NCBI RefSeq assembly: GCF_022230955.1
Contig: NZ_JAKKFI010000068.1
Location: forward strand, 1-64,000
From: Micromonospora cabrerizensis
GTDB taxonomy: Bacteria > Actinomycetota > Actinomycetes > Mycobacteriales > Micromonosporaceae
DNA length: 64,000 nucleotides
Reading direction: 5' to 3'
Every line of letters begins with the position of its first letter. Position 1 is the first letter of the stretch. A program made the translations under genes and the position numbers. The notes below the pieces were generated by a model that saw nothing but the letters and a program-made list of their open reading frames with translations, made no database searches and was not told the DNA's origin. Positions 26,251 through 34,060 of the stretch are shown here, piece by piece.

Positions 26251-27924
26251 CTACTTGGCGAAGCCGGCGAAGGCCGCCCGGAGCACACCGTCCGGGAAGA
26301 CCTGCAGACCCTGGAGCTGCTTGCTCACGGCCGTCAGGTTGCGCTGCCGGTAGAGGTAGATCAGCGCGTCGTCCTGCTGGAGCAGGGTGACCGCCTGCCC
26401 GTACAGCTTCTTGCGCTCCTCGACGTCGCCGGCCTGACGGGCCTGGGTCAGCAGGGTGTCGAGCTGCGGGTTGCTGTAGCCGGCGACGTTCTGGCTGGCT
26501 CCGGTGCCGACGAAGTTCGTGATGTTGGCGTCCGGGTCGATCCGCCCGCTCCAGCCGAGCTGCAACAGCTCGAAGTTGCCGCGGTCCTGCTCGTCCAGGA
26601 GCGACGAGTACTCCACCGGGTTGATCTTCAGATCGAACCCGCCGTCCTTGACCATCGACTGGAGCGCCTGCGCGAGACGCAGCGTGTCGGGTGTGTTCGA
26701 GGCCAGCATGGTCACCGTGTACGGCGTCTGCACGCCCGCCTCCGCCAGCAACTGCGTGGCCTTGGCGGGGTCGTGCGCCGGGCAGGTCTGCGCCTCGGGC
26801 GACGAGAACGCGCTGGCGGGCGAGATCGGTGAGCAGGCGACGGCGTGCAGACCGTTGAACACCGCGTCGACCAGGGCCTTGCGGTCGATGGCGTGCTCGA
26901 AGGCCTGCCGCACCTTGGCGTTCTGCGCGAGGGGGCGGTTGATGGGCTTGGGTGCCGTGCCGATGCCGTCGACGTTGCCGATGTTGATCGTCAGACCCTG
27001 GTAGCCGAGGGACTGCGACTGGAGGACGGAGACCGCGGCGTCCTGGCGCAGGGCGGCGAAGTCCTGGGTGGAGACGCTGTCGGCGACCTGCACGTCGCCG
27101 GAGCGCAGGTTGGCGGCGCGGATGCTCGCGTCGGTGAGGATTCGCCACGAGATGCTGTCGAGGTGCACCTTGCTCGCCTCGTAGTAGTTCGGGTCCTTCA
27201 CCACCTCGATCGAGTTCTGGGGCACCCGCTTGGCGAACTTGAAGGGGCCGACGCAGACCGGCGCGGAGGCGAAGTTGTCGCCCAGGCTCCGCAGCGCCTG
27301 AGCGCTCATGATCATGCCGGCGCGGTCGGCGAGGGCACCGAGCAGCGGCGCGAACGGCTGCTTCAGTCGAAGGACGACGGTCTGCGCGTCCGGGGTGTCG
27401 ACGCCGTCGATGGGTCCGAGTTCGCTCTTGCGCGCCGACCGGGCGTTGGTGAGGTGGCGTTGCAGGGTGGCCTTCACCGCGGCCGAGTCGAACGCCGTCC
27501 CGTCCGCGAAGCGCACGCCCGGTCGCAGCGGGATGGTCACCGCCCGGCCGTCGCCGCTCGTGGTGGGCAGCGCGGTCGCGAGCTGCGGTACGACCTGCGC
27601 CTTCTCGTCGACGTCGTAGAGCTTCTGGCACATCGCCTGGAAGACGTAGCGGGAGTAGAGGCTTCTCGACAGTGTCGGGTCCAGCGCGTCGGGCTCTGCG
27701 GAGAGGGCGATGTCCAGCTTGCCGCCCTGCTTGACGGCGGCGGGGTCTGCCGGCGTGCCGAAGGAGTCCTGGCCGGCCGACTGGTTGCCGCCGGACGTGT
27801 CGCCGCCGCTGTTCGACACCGGTGAGCAGGCAACGACCGTGCAGACAGCGGCGGCCGCCGCCACCGCGGCCCGGAGCACGCGGCGGCGGGGCAGGCGCGT
27901 TTCGCTGGCGGAGAGGTTCGTCAT
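26251..27924 (-). CDS. Peptide ABC transporter substrate-binding lipoprotein (family 5)
   Basis: 557 residues. Arg-rich N-terminus with lipoprotein signal (AAVAAAAAVCTVVACSPVSN; lipobox VVAC) followed by SBP_bac_5 sequence (LDIALSAEPDALDPTLSRSL). ATG 27924 is chosen because GAGGAG lies 6 bases upstream; a much longer open frame upstream is not coding. First gene of the importer-ggt operon and downstream of a candidate GntR operator. Confidence 0.9.
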   Translation of the reverse strand: MTNLSASETRLPRRRVLRAAVAAAAAVCTVVACSPVSNSGGDTSGGNQSAGQDSFGTPADPAAVKQGGKLDIALSAEPDALDPTLSRSLYSRYVFQAMCQKLYDVDEKAQVVPQLATALPTTSGDGRAVTIPLRPGVRFADGTAFDSAAVKATLQRHLTNARSARKSELGPIDGVDTPDAQTVVLRLKQPFAPLLGALADRAGMIMSAQALRSLGDNFASAPVCVGPFKFAKRVPQNSIEVVKDPNYYEASKVHLDSISWRILTDASIRAANLRSGDVQVADSVSTQDFAALRQDAAVSVLQSQSLGYQGLTINIGNVDGIGTAPKPINRPLAQNAKVRQAFEHAIDRKALVDAVFNGLHAVACSPISPASAFSSPEAQTCPAHDPAKATQLLAEAGVQTPYTVTMLASNTPDTLRLAQALQSMVKDGGFDLKINPVEYSSLLDEQDRGNFELLQLGWSGRIDPDANITNFVGTGASQNVAGYSNPQLDTLLTQARQAGDVEERKKLYGQAVTLLQQDDALIYLYRQRNLTAVSKQLQGLQVFPDGVLRAAFAGFAK

Positions 27925-27961
27925 GGAGAGCTCCTCGAGTGGGCGATTCGGGGAGCGTATG

Positions 27962-27971
27962 TTGTATACGA
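27962..27971. promoter_or_regulatory. Candidate GntR/FCD operator of the importer operon
   Basis: TTGTATACGA fits all fixed positions of TNGTNNACNA and is nearly the reverse complement of the site before the GntR gene (19897). It lies 38-47 bp upstream of the binding-protein start, where it could overlap the promoter. Confidence 0.5.
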
Positions 27972-27996
27972 TGACCGCCGCAAGACCTCCGCGAAC

Positions 27997-28034
27997 GGGC
28001 TTTCGGGGCACCCCGGTTGCCCCGAAACGAGCCC
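27997..28034. terminator. Hairpin after the MFS gene
   Basis: TTTCGGGGCA, 7-base loop, TGCCCCGAAA (10 perfect pairs), extended by GGGC/GCCC around a 3-base bulge. It begins 10 bp past the MFS stop on the minus strand and separates it from the importer operon promoter. Confidence 0.6.
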
Positions 28035-28043
28035 GCCCGGTGA

Positions 28044-29225
28044 TCAGCTCGCGGGCCTCGTCCGGTCGCCCCGTGCCAGGCTGAGCAGCACGACCAGCGC
28101 GAGCACCGCCACCACAGCGCTGAAGATCTCGCCGGCGGGGCGCAGACCTGTCGTCTGGATCAGCACACCGACCCCGACCGCCGGCACGCCGAGCATGGCG
28201 AACAGGATGGCGAAGAAGGTCGACACCGCCTCGGCCTGGTGCTGCGGCTCGGTCCTCGTGGTGATGGTCGCGATGCCGTCGCCGACCGCCACCCCGGACG
28301 CGACCCCGATGAGAGCCGCACTGACGAGCAGCGTCGCCAGCAGCGCCATCCACATGCTGAACGCGAGCAGACCGGACCCCACGATCAGGCCGACGCAGGC
28401 ACTGGCCAGCGCGGCGCGCGAGGACAGCACGCGGGTCAGCAGCTGACCGAACGCGGCACCGGTGAAGGCCACGAAGGACACCAGCGCGGCCAGCGTGTGC
28501 GAGGTCTCGTGCAGGGTCGTGCCGAGGAACAGCCCGCTCACCGCCGTGAGCACCCCGAGCGCGGCGAAGCCCGCGCCGGCGGTGATCGCCGAGCGGACGA
28601 ACGCGCCGCGAATGGTCGCCGGGACGCGCAGGCGCTGCACCCGCAGGGTCACCGGTGAGCGCTCCCGGACCGTCTCCGGCACACCCCGCAACGCGATGAT
28701 CGCCAACACCGCCAGGATGAGCACGATGACCCACGGCAGCCGGATCGGCTCGGGCGCCACGTCCGACACGATCCCGGCCAGCAGGGTGCCGGTGGCGAGA
28801 CCGCCCAGGTTCGCGAAGATCGACACAGTGGCGGCGCGTTTCGGATGCCGCCGGTCGATCAACTCCGCCAGCGCCGCGGTCGCCGCACCGATGATCAGCG
28901 CGGCGGACAGACCGGCGAGGAGCCGACCCACGATGATCATCGCCAGGTCCACGGCGAACAGGAAGACGGCGTCCGCGGCGACGGACAACAGCAGCGCGGC
29001 GAGGATGACCGGACGTCGGCCGATCTGGTCGGAGAGCCGCCCGAACACCAGCAGCCCGACGACCACGCCCAGCGCGTACAACGCGTAGACCACGGTCACC
29101 GTCAACGACGAGAAGCCGAACTGCATCTCGTACAGCGGGTAGAGCGGGGTCGGCACGGTGGTGCCCACGAGCGTGATCCAGAAGGCGAAGGCGACCCGTA
29201 CCGCGCCGGACGTCGACCGTGTCAC
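28044..29225 (-). CDS. MFS transporter
   Basis: 393 residues, about 12 helices. Starts like the transporter at 13525 (TTVPTPLYPLYEMQFGFSSL) with loop FGRLSDQIGRRPVILAALL, so the two are paralogues of one subfamily. Cargo unknown. No regulator is adjacent. Confidence 0.85.
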   Translation of the reverse strand: MTRSTSGAVRVAFAFWITLVGTTVPTPLYPLYEMQFGFSSLTVTVVYALYALGVVVGLLVFGRLSDQIGRRPVILAALLLSVAADAVFLFAVDLAMIIVGRLLAGLSAALIIGAATAALAELIDRRHPKRAATVSIFANLGGLATGTLLAGIVSDVAPEPIRLPWVIVLILAVLAIIALRGVPETVRERSPVTLRVQRLRVPATIRGAFVRSAITAGAGFAALGVLTAVSGLFLGTTLHETSHTLAALVSFVAFTGAAFGQLLTRVLSSRAALASACVGLIVGSGLLAFSMWMALLATLLVSAALIGVASGVAVGDGIATITTRTEPQHQAEAVSTFFAILFAMLGVPAVGVGVLIQTTGLRPAGEIFSAVVAVLALVVLLSLARGDRTRPAS

Positions 29226-29296
29226 TCGTACAGCATGGGGTGTCGGTCCTGAGCCGAGGTGCGGTATCGGCCCTAAACGCCCGTATCAGGTGGCGC

Positions 29297-29335
29297 GTGG
29301 TGGGCGGCGGCGACCGCGGTACCGCCGCCCACCAC
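29297..29335. terminator. 14-bp perfect hairpin after the glucosaminidase gene
   Basis: GTGGTGGGCGGCGG (29297-29310) and CCGCCGCCCACCAC (29322-29335) are perfect complements around an 11-base loop, 6 bp past the stop of the large GH2 gene on the minus strand. Confidence 0.65.
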
Positions 29336-29340
29336 GAGCC

Positions 29341-32300
29341 CTAGCTGCTGGCCGAGTTGTACGCCTGCGCCGTCACCCTGACCTGGCGGGCGACGCCCGA
29401 CCGCGCGGGCCAGGAGATGCGCACCTCACGGGTCTCCCCCGGCAGGAGCCAGAAGTAGTTGTCGTCGTAGCGGGCCGGCAGGACCCGGTCACCACGCTGG
29501 TCGCGCACGGCGAGCCGCACCAGCGCGGCGACCGTACGGCCCTGGTTGCGGACCGTCGTGGTGACGGTGTTGCGCCCGTCCACGACGCGCACGGTGCTCG
29601 ACGACGTCGACAGTCGGGTGCTCGGCACGTCGTTGAGCGCCCGCATCTGCTCGGCCTTGTCGTATCGCCAGTAGGTGTTCTCCGCGAGCAGCCGGTCGCG
29701 GCTGTCGCGCAGTTCCAGCCGGACCAGATGCAGCCCGCCGCCGTCCGGCGCGGCGAGCGGATAGACCGCCGTGGTGGCCGAACGGGCGACGTCCACCCGC
29801 TGACGTTGCGGCGTACCCAGTGACCGGCCGCTCAGGTCATAGTGTCGGGCGCTCACGGTGACCCCGCTGAGCGGCGCGGCGGTGTGGTTGACCACCCGGA
29901 CCTGCCAGGTGCCCGGGTCGGCCTGGACGTGCACCGGCTCGCAGCCCTTGCGGGCGCCGTAGTACGCGCCGTTCACGTCGAGGTCGTAGTCGTAGGTCTG
30001 CCAGACCGTGCTGTGCCACGCCGGGTGCGACATCCACAGCAGCAGACCGGTGGCGTCCTGCCACAGGTTCGCGTTCCACGCCTCGAACATGGCGCGGTGG
30101 CTCTCGTAGTTGACGAACTGCGCCCGGGTGGCGAACTCGTCGAGCGAGTCGGACTCACCGAGCCGCGCGTCGATCGCCGCCTGGTACGTGCCGACCCGCT
30201 GGTTACCGATGGTCGACCAGTCGTGGTAGTTCCACACCTCGCCGATCGGCCACGCCGGCGCGTCCCCGACGAGGTTGCGCATACTCTCCACCACCGACAC
30301 CACCGGCATGCCGATCTCGGTGTGGAAACCGAACGCGCCGGTGTCGTAGGTGTTCTTGTTGTTGTACGTCGCCGGCTCCACCCAGTGGTACGGGCCGTGG
30401 CCGCTGACGATGCCGCCGGCCGAGTTGGGGATGTAGAGGATCTCCGGGTGCTCGGTGGCCGCGGCCTGCTTGAGCCCGGCGTCCACGATCGGCGGCGGGT
30501 CGCCCTCGTTCGCGCCACACCAGACGACGATGCTCGGGTGGTGGCGGAACCGCCGGATCGTGTCGGCGGCGATGTCGACGTAGCCGGGCGGGTTGGGTAG
30601 GAACGCGCCCGCCTGCCAGAAGTCGTTCCACACCAGGATGCCCTGCTCGTCGCAGGCCTGGTACAGCTCCTCGCGGTTGCTGCTGCCGAGCCAGTTGCGG
30701 ATCATCGTGAAGTTCATGTCGCGGTGCATCTCGACGGTGTCGGCCAGCCGGTCGGGCAGCACCCGACGCAGCAACTCGTCCCAGCCCCAGTTGCCGCCCC
30801 GGGCAAACACCGGCACACCGTTCACGCTGATCTTGAGCTGGGTGACGGCGTTGCTGACCGACTTCACATCGGTCCACCGCTGACCGTCGTCCGAGACCTG
30901 GATGACGAAGTCGCGGGCGTACGCCTGCTCCCAGACGATGGTGACCTGGTCGAAGCTGACCGGCGCGCCGAGGTCGACCTGGATCCACTGGTTGTCCTCG
31001 AACGCCGACGACCAGCGGGTCCGGGGGTTGCCGTCGACGGCCCGGTCCGGACCGTTGGAGTCGCCGTCGGACGACGACGCGGTGGCCGTCCGACGCAGGG
31101 CCAGGTCGACGTCCGGCTCTGCCTGCCGCTGCACCGACAGCGCCCACATGGACACGCCCCACGAGGTCACCCGCGCTCCGGTCTGGATGCGCAGGTGCTG
31201 TGCGGTCTGACTGGCGAACGTCTCGACCTGGGTGGCGCGGCTGCCCAGCGGGGTGTCGTTGCTGACCGACGTCACGTCGCTCCAGGCACCCCCGTCCGCG
31301 GAGACCTGGACGCGGTAGTCCAGCGCGTACGCCTGCTCCCACACGATGGTGACCCGGTCGAAGTCGACCGCCGCGCCCAGGTCGACCTGGATCCACTGGT
31401 TGTCCTCGGCCTGGGAGGCCCAGCGGGTCGCCGCGTCGCCGTCGACCGCCCTGCCGGGGCCGTTGCCGTCGTTCTCCGACGACGACGCGGTCGCGTCGCG
31501 GCCCACGGCGAGATCCGGGCCGGTGCCGTCGGCCACCGACAGCGCGAACATCGAGATGCCCCACCCGGTGGCGCGCTGGCCGCCCTGGATGCGGACGTGC
31601 CGGGCGTGCTGCCGGGCGAACGTGACGGTCTGGGTCGCGGCACCGTCGAGGAACTCCAAAGCGGGCTTTCCGGGTGGCGAGACGACGATCGGCTGGTGCC
31701 AGTCGTAGGCGAACTCGCGCACACCGAAGCGGAGCTGGCGCCGGTCGCTGACAGCGCGCTTGACGGTAGCGGTGAGCGTGAGGTCGTACAGGTGGGGGTC
31801 GCCGTAGCCGTTGGGCCACCAGAGCCGGGGGTTGCGCAGCCGCAGCGCGCGGAAGCGATCCGGCGCGAAGGTGACCGTGCTGCTGGCGCCGGCGGGAATG
31901 GTCACCGTGGACTCGACGCGTACCTTGTCGAACTCCGCGCGGACGGTGACCGTGGTGGCGGTGGCCGCCGCGTTGCGCACCGGTACCCGGATGGTGACCT
32001 CGGCGGTGTCGGTTCCCGGCAGGTCGGGCAGCGTGGTCTGCACGTGCGGGTCGCCGACCACCACCGCGCCGGTGCTGCGCAGCCGGACGTGGTCCCAGAG
32101 ACCGGTGACCCGGTCGCGCACGGCGGGCATCCAGTCCCACCCGGACACGGCCAGGTAGGTCGGCGCGTCGAGGTAGTGGTGGGCCGACTGGAGGAAGGTA
32201 CGGCCGTCGGGTCCCTTGTCGCCGGGGGTCCCCGGGTGCGGCATCGGGGTGACCCGGACGGCGAGGACGTGCTCGCCCCGGTGACCGGCCAGGGCGTCGG

Positions 32301-33387
32301 TGATGTCGAAGGCCGCCCGCGCGAACGGGTGCTTGACGCTGCCGACCTGCACGCCGTTGACCCAGGCGGTGGCCTCGTGGTTGATGCCGTCGAACTCCAG
32401 CCAGATCCGGCGACCGGCCGAGGTGTCCAGGTCGCGCGGCAGCCGCAGGGCGCGCCGGTACCACCACGTGTGCCGGGACAGCGCCTCCGGGATGCGCATG
32501 TTGTTGAAACCGGCCACAGGGTCGGGCAGGTGGCCCTGCTCGACCAGGGTGCCCAGCACGGTGCCGGGCACCGTCGCCGGCAGCCAGGACCGGACGTCGA
32601 CGCCGGCACGGGAGAGCTCGGCACCGTCGGCGGTGCCCGCGAAGTCGTCCATCGTCAGCGACCAGCCCGACTCCAGCGGCACGGTACCGTCGGCGGCGAC
32701 CGTGAGCGCGGGCGCCGGGCCGATGTTGCCGTCCTCCCAGCTGGTCCAGCCCTCGGCCTTCGGGCGGCCGGCCAGCGGCACGCCGTAGACCTGGAAGCTG
32801 TTGAGGCCGACCGGGTTGCTGTTCGATCGCTTCGTGGCCGTCATGCGGATCCACCGGGCGGAGACCGGCTCCGGCAGCTTGATGTCCTGCACGCCGCCCT
32901 GACCCTCGGTGGTCTCGTACACCGACCGCCAGTCGCGGCCGTCGGTGGAGACCTCGATCCGGTACGCCGTGGCGGCGCTGGAGAGGATCTCGTCGCCGTC
33001 GGTGTCGGTGTAGTTGCCGTCGAACGGCCCGTCGGTGAGCGTGGCCTCGAAGACCAGGGTGACGGCCTCGACACGGCAGAGGGCCTGCAGATCCACCGAG
33101 ATCCACTGTGGATCGTCATTGGCGGCGGCCCGCCAGCCGCTCCCCCGGACGCCGACCTGCGGCAGACCATCCACCGCGAAGGTGCCGGGCGTCGGCGCGT
33201 AGTCGGTCGAGGAGACCGCGACCGGGCGGTACCGGGCGAGGTCGGCGGTCGGTGGGGTGGCAGCCGGCGTCACCGGAGCGGCGGCCGCGGCGGCGTCCGG
33301 TAGGACCGCGGCCACCCCGACCGAGGCCAGCAGCGTGGCACCGGCGGAGAGGAAGGTACGCCGCGACAGGGGCGATAGCTCGGACAT
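29341..33387 (-). CDS. Secreted GH2 exo-beta-glucosaminidase with three F5/8C modules
   Basis: 1348 residues. A Tat signal (LSRRTFLSAGATLLASVGVA) leads an F5/8 type C module (about residues 45-210), then the GH2 sugar-binding and beta-sandwich domains (LRFGVREFAYDWHQPIVVSP). Two further near-identical F5/8C modules (each with DLGA/DNQWIQVDL) come next, before the TIM barrel. The barrel has SVNGVPVFARGGNWGWDELL, the acid/base segment IVVWCGANEGDPPP and probable nucleophile region FHTEIGMPVVSVVE. These match exo-beta-D-glucosaminidases that release glucosamine from chitosan. ATG 33387 has GGAGG 5 bases upstream; in-frame codons further upstream contain the operators and are not coding. Confidence 0.85.
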   Translation of the reverse strand: MSELSPLSRRTFLSAGATLLASVGVAAVLPDAAAAAAPVTPAATPPTADLARYRPVAVSSTDYAPTPGTFAVDGLPQVGVRGSGWRAAANDDPQWISVDLQALCRVEAVTLVFEATLTDGPFDGNYTDTDGDEILSSAATAYRIEVSTDGRDWRSVYETTEGQGGVQDIKLPEPVSARWIRMTATKRSNSNPVGLNSFQVYGVPLAGRPKAEGWTSWEDGNIGPAPALTVAADGTVPLESGWSLTMDDFAGTADGAELSRAGVDVRSWLPATVPGTVLGTLVEQGHLPDPVAGFNNMRIPEALSRHTWWYRRALRLPRDLDTSAGRRIWLEFDGINHEATAWVNGVQVGSVKHPFARAAFDITDALAGHRGEHVLAVRVTPMPHPGTPGDKGPDGRTFLQSAHHYLDAPTYLAVSGWDWMPAVRDRVTGLWDHVRLRSTGAVVVGDPHVQTTLPDLPGTDTAEVTIRVPVRNAAATATTVTVRAEFDKVRVESTVTIPAGASSTVTFAPDRFRALRLRNPRLWWPNGYGDPHLYDLTLTATVKRAVSDRRQLRFGVREFAYDWHQPIVVSPPGKPALEFLDGAATQTVTFARQHARHVRIQGGQRATGWGISMFALSVADGTGPDLAVGRDATASSSENDGNGPGRAVDGDAATRWASQAEDNQWIQVDLGAAVDFDRVTIVWEQAYALDYRVQVSADGGAWSDVTSVSNDTPLGSRATQVETFASQTAQHLRIQTGARVTSWGVSMWALSVQRQAEPDVDLALRRTATASSSDGDSNGPDRAVDGNPRTRWSSAFEDNQWIQVDLGAPVSFDQVTIVWEQAYARDFVIQVSDDGQRWTDVKSVSNAVTQLKISVNGVPVFARGGNWGWDELLRRVLPDRLADTVEMHRDMNFTMIRNWLGSSNREELYQACDEQGILVWNDFWQAGAFLPNPPGYVDIAADTIRRFRHHPSIVVWCGANEGDPPPIVDAGLKQAAATEHPEILYIPNSAGGIVSGHGPYHWVEPATYNNKNTYDTGAFGFHTEIGMPVVSVVESMRNLVGDAPAWPIGEVWNYHDWSTIGNQRVGTYQAAIDARLGESDSLDEFATRAQFVNYESHRAMFEAWNANLWQDATGLLLWMSHPAWHSTVWQTYDYDLDVNGAYYGARKGCEPVHVQADPGTWQVRVVNHTAAPLSGVTVSARHYDLSGRSLGTPQRQRVDVARSATTAVYPLAAPDGGGLHLVRLELRDSRDRLLAENTYWRYDKAEQMRALNDVPSTRLSTSSSTVRVVDGRNTVTTTVRNQGRTVAALVRLAVRDQRGDRVLPARYDDNYFWLLPGETREVRISWPARSGVARQVRVTAQAYNSASS

Positions 33388-33402
33388 CTTGCCTCCAGAC
33401 AT

Positions 33403-33439
33403 GACAACGTTGTCCGACGGGGTCTGAGACAACGTTGTC
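33403..33439. promoter_or_regulatory. Two identical LacI-type operators
   Basis: The 12-bp perfect palindrome GACAACGTTGTC occurs at 33403-33414 and 33428-33439, with centres 25 bp apart, immediately upstream of the glucosaminidase. A CG-centred palindrome of this kind is typical of LacI/GalR regulators of carbohydrate genes. No lacI-type gene occurs in the window, so the repressor must act from elsewhere. Confidence 0.65.
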
Positions 33440-33534
33440 AGATCGTGGCCGCATGTTTCCCGAGAGTCAAGACCCGGCGTCGATCGTGATCCCACGGAGA
33501 CGGCGCGATGTTGATCCATGTCGGACACACCGCG

Positions 33535-33618
33535 TCAGGCAGGCCGCTCCGGCTGCGCCCGGAAGCCGTCCAACGCGATGGTGAGCACGTGATCGCGCTG
33601 CTCGGCGCGGGGAAATGC
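33535..33618 (-). pseudogene. C-terminal remnant of a TetR-family regulator
   Basis: The minus strand reads AFPRAEQRDHVLTIALDGF and a few more residues to a TGA at 33537-33535. This looks like the last helix of a TetR regulator. No start codon or N-terminal domain is present. It abuts a fragment of an efflux transporter on the other strand. Confidence 0.45.
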
Positions 33619-34003
33619 ACTCGTCGGCATGGCGTGGCTGTCCCGGATCTCGACCGGCTCCAGCTACGTCCCGGACGTCCTGCTGCCACTGCTGGTGATC
33701 GGAATCGGCCAGGGCATCGCGATCATCCTGATGACCCAGGGCGGCGTCGCCGGAGTCGAACCGCAGGACGCCGGCGCCGCGTCCGGCCTCGTCAACGTCG
33801 CCCACCAACTCGGCGGCTCGCTCGGCATCGCGATCCTCACCATCGCGTACACCCGGGCCAGCTCGGCCTCCGACCCGACCGCCGGCTTCCACGCGGCCTT
33901 CACCGGCGCGGACGTCTTCTTCCTGATCGCCCTGGCCCTGGCGGTCGCCGTGGTCGTCGCGGGGCGTCGCAGCGGCCGGCCTGCCGCGATCCCCGCCAAC
34001 TGA
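33617..34003 (+). pseudogene. C-terminal remnant of a DHA2-type MFS efflux pump
   Basis: About 128 residues: GMAWLSRISTGSSYVPDVLL, then QDAGAASGLVNVAHQLGGSL and GIAILTIAYTRA, which is the end (last four helices) of EmrB/QacA-like 14-helix drug transporters. The N-terminal 350 or more residues are absent. ATG 33629 could start an ORF but not a functional pump. Confidence 0.65.
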
Positions 34004-34060
34004 ACGACTGGGCGGGACCACCCGGGACGACGGGCGCGTGGTGGCAACGCACCCTCGCGG

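Noticed and set aside
27925..28734. Long upstream extension of the peptide-binding-protein frame
   Set aside because: It runs antisense-like through the MFS gene; ATG 27924 has a strong ribosome site and a lipoprotein signal.
30724..33303. 859-codon plus-strand frame antisense to the glucosaminidase
   Set aside because: Composition (Arg/Gly/Asp/Val/His-rich, no domain) is that of a high-GC shadow frame; the minus strand has clear GH2 and F5/8C domains.
33629..34003. Functional small four-helix transporter
   Set aside because: Sequence aligns by eye with only the end of 14-helix DHA2 pumps, and the divergent TetR remnant shows both genes were truncated together.
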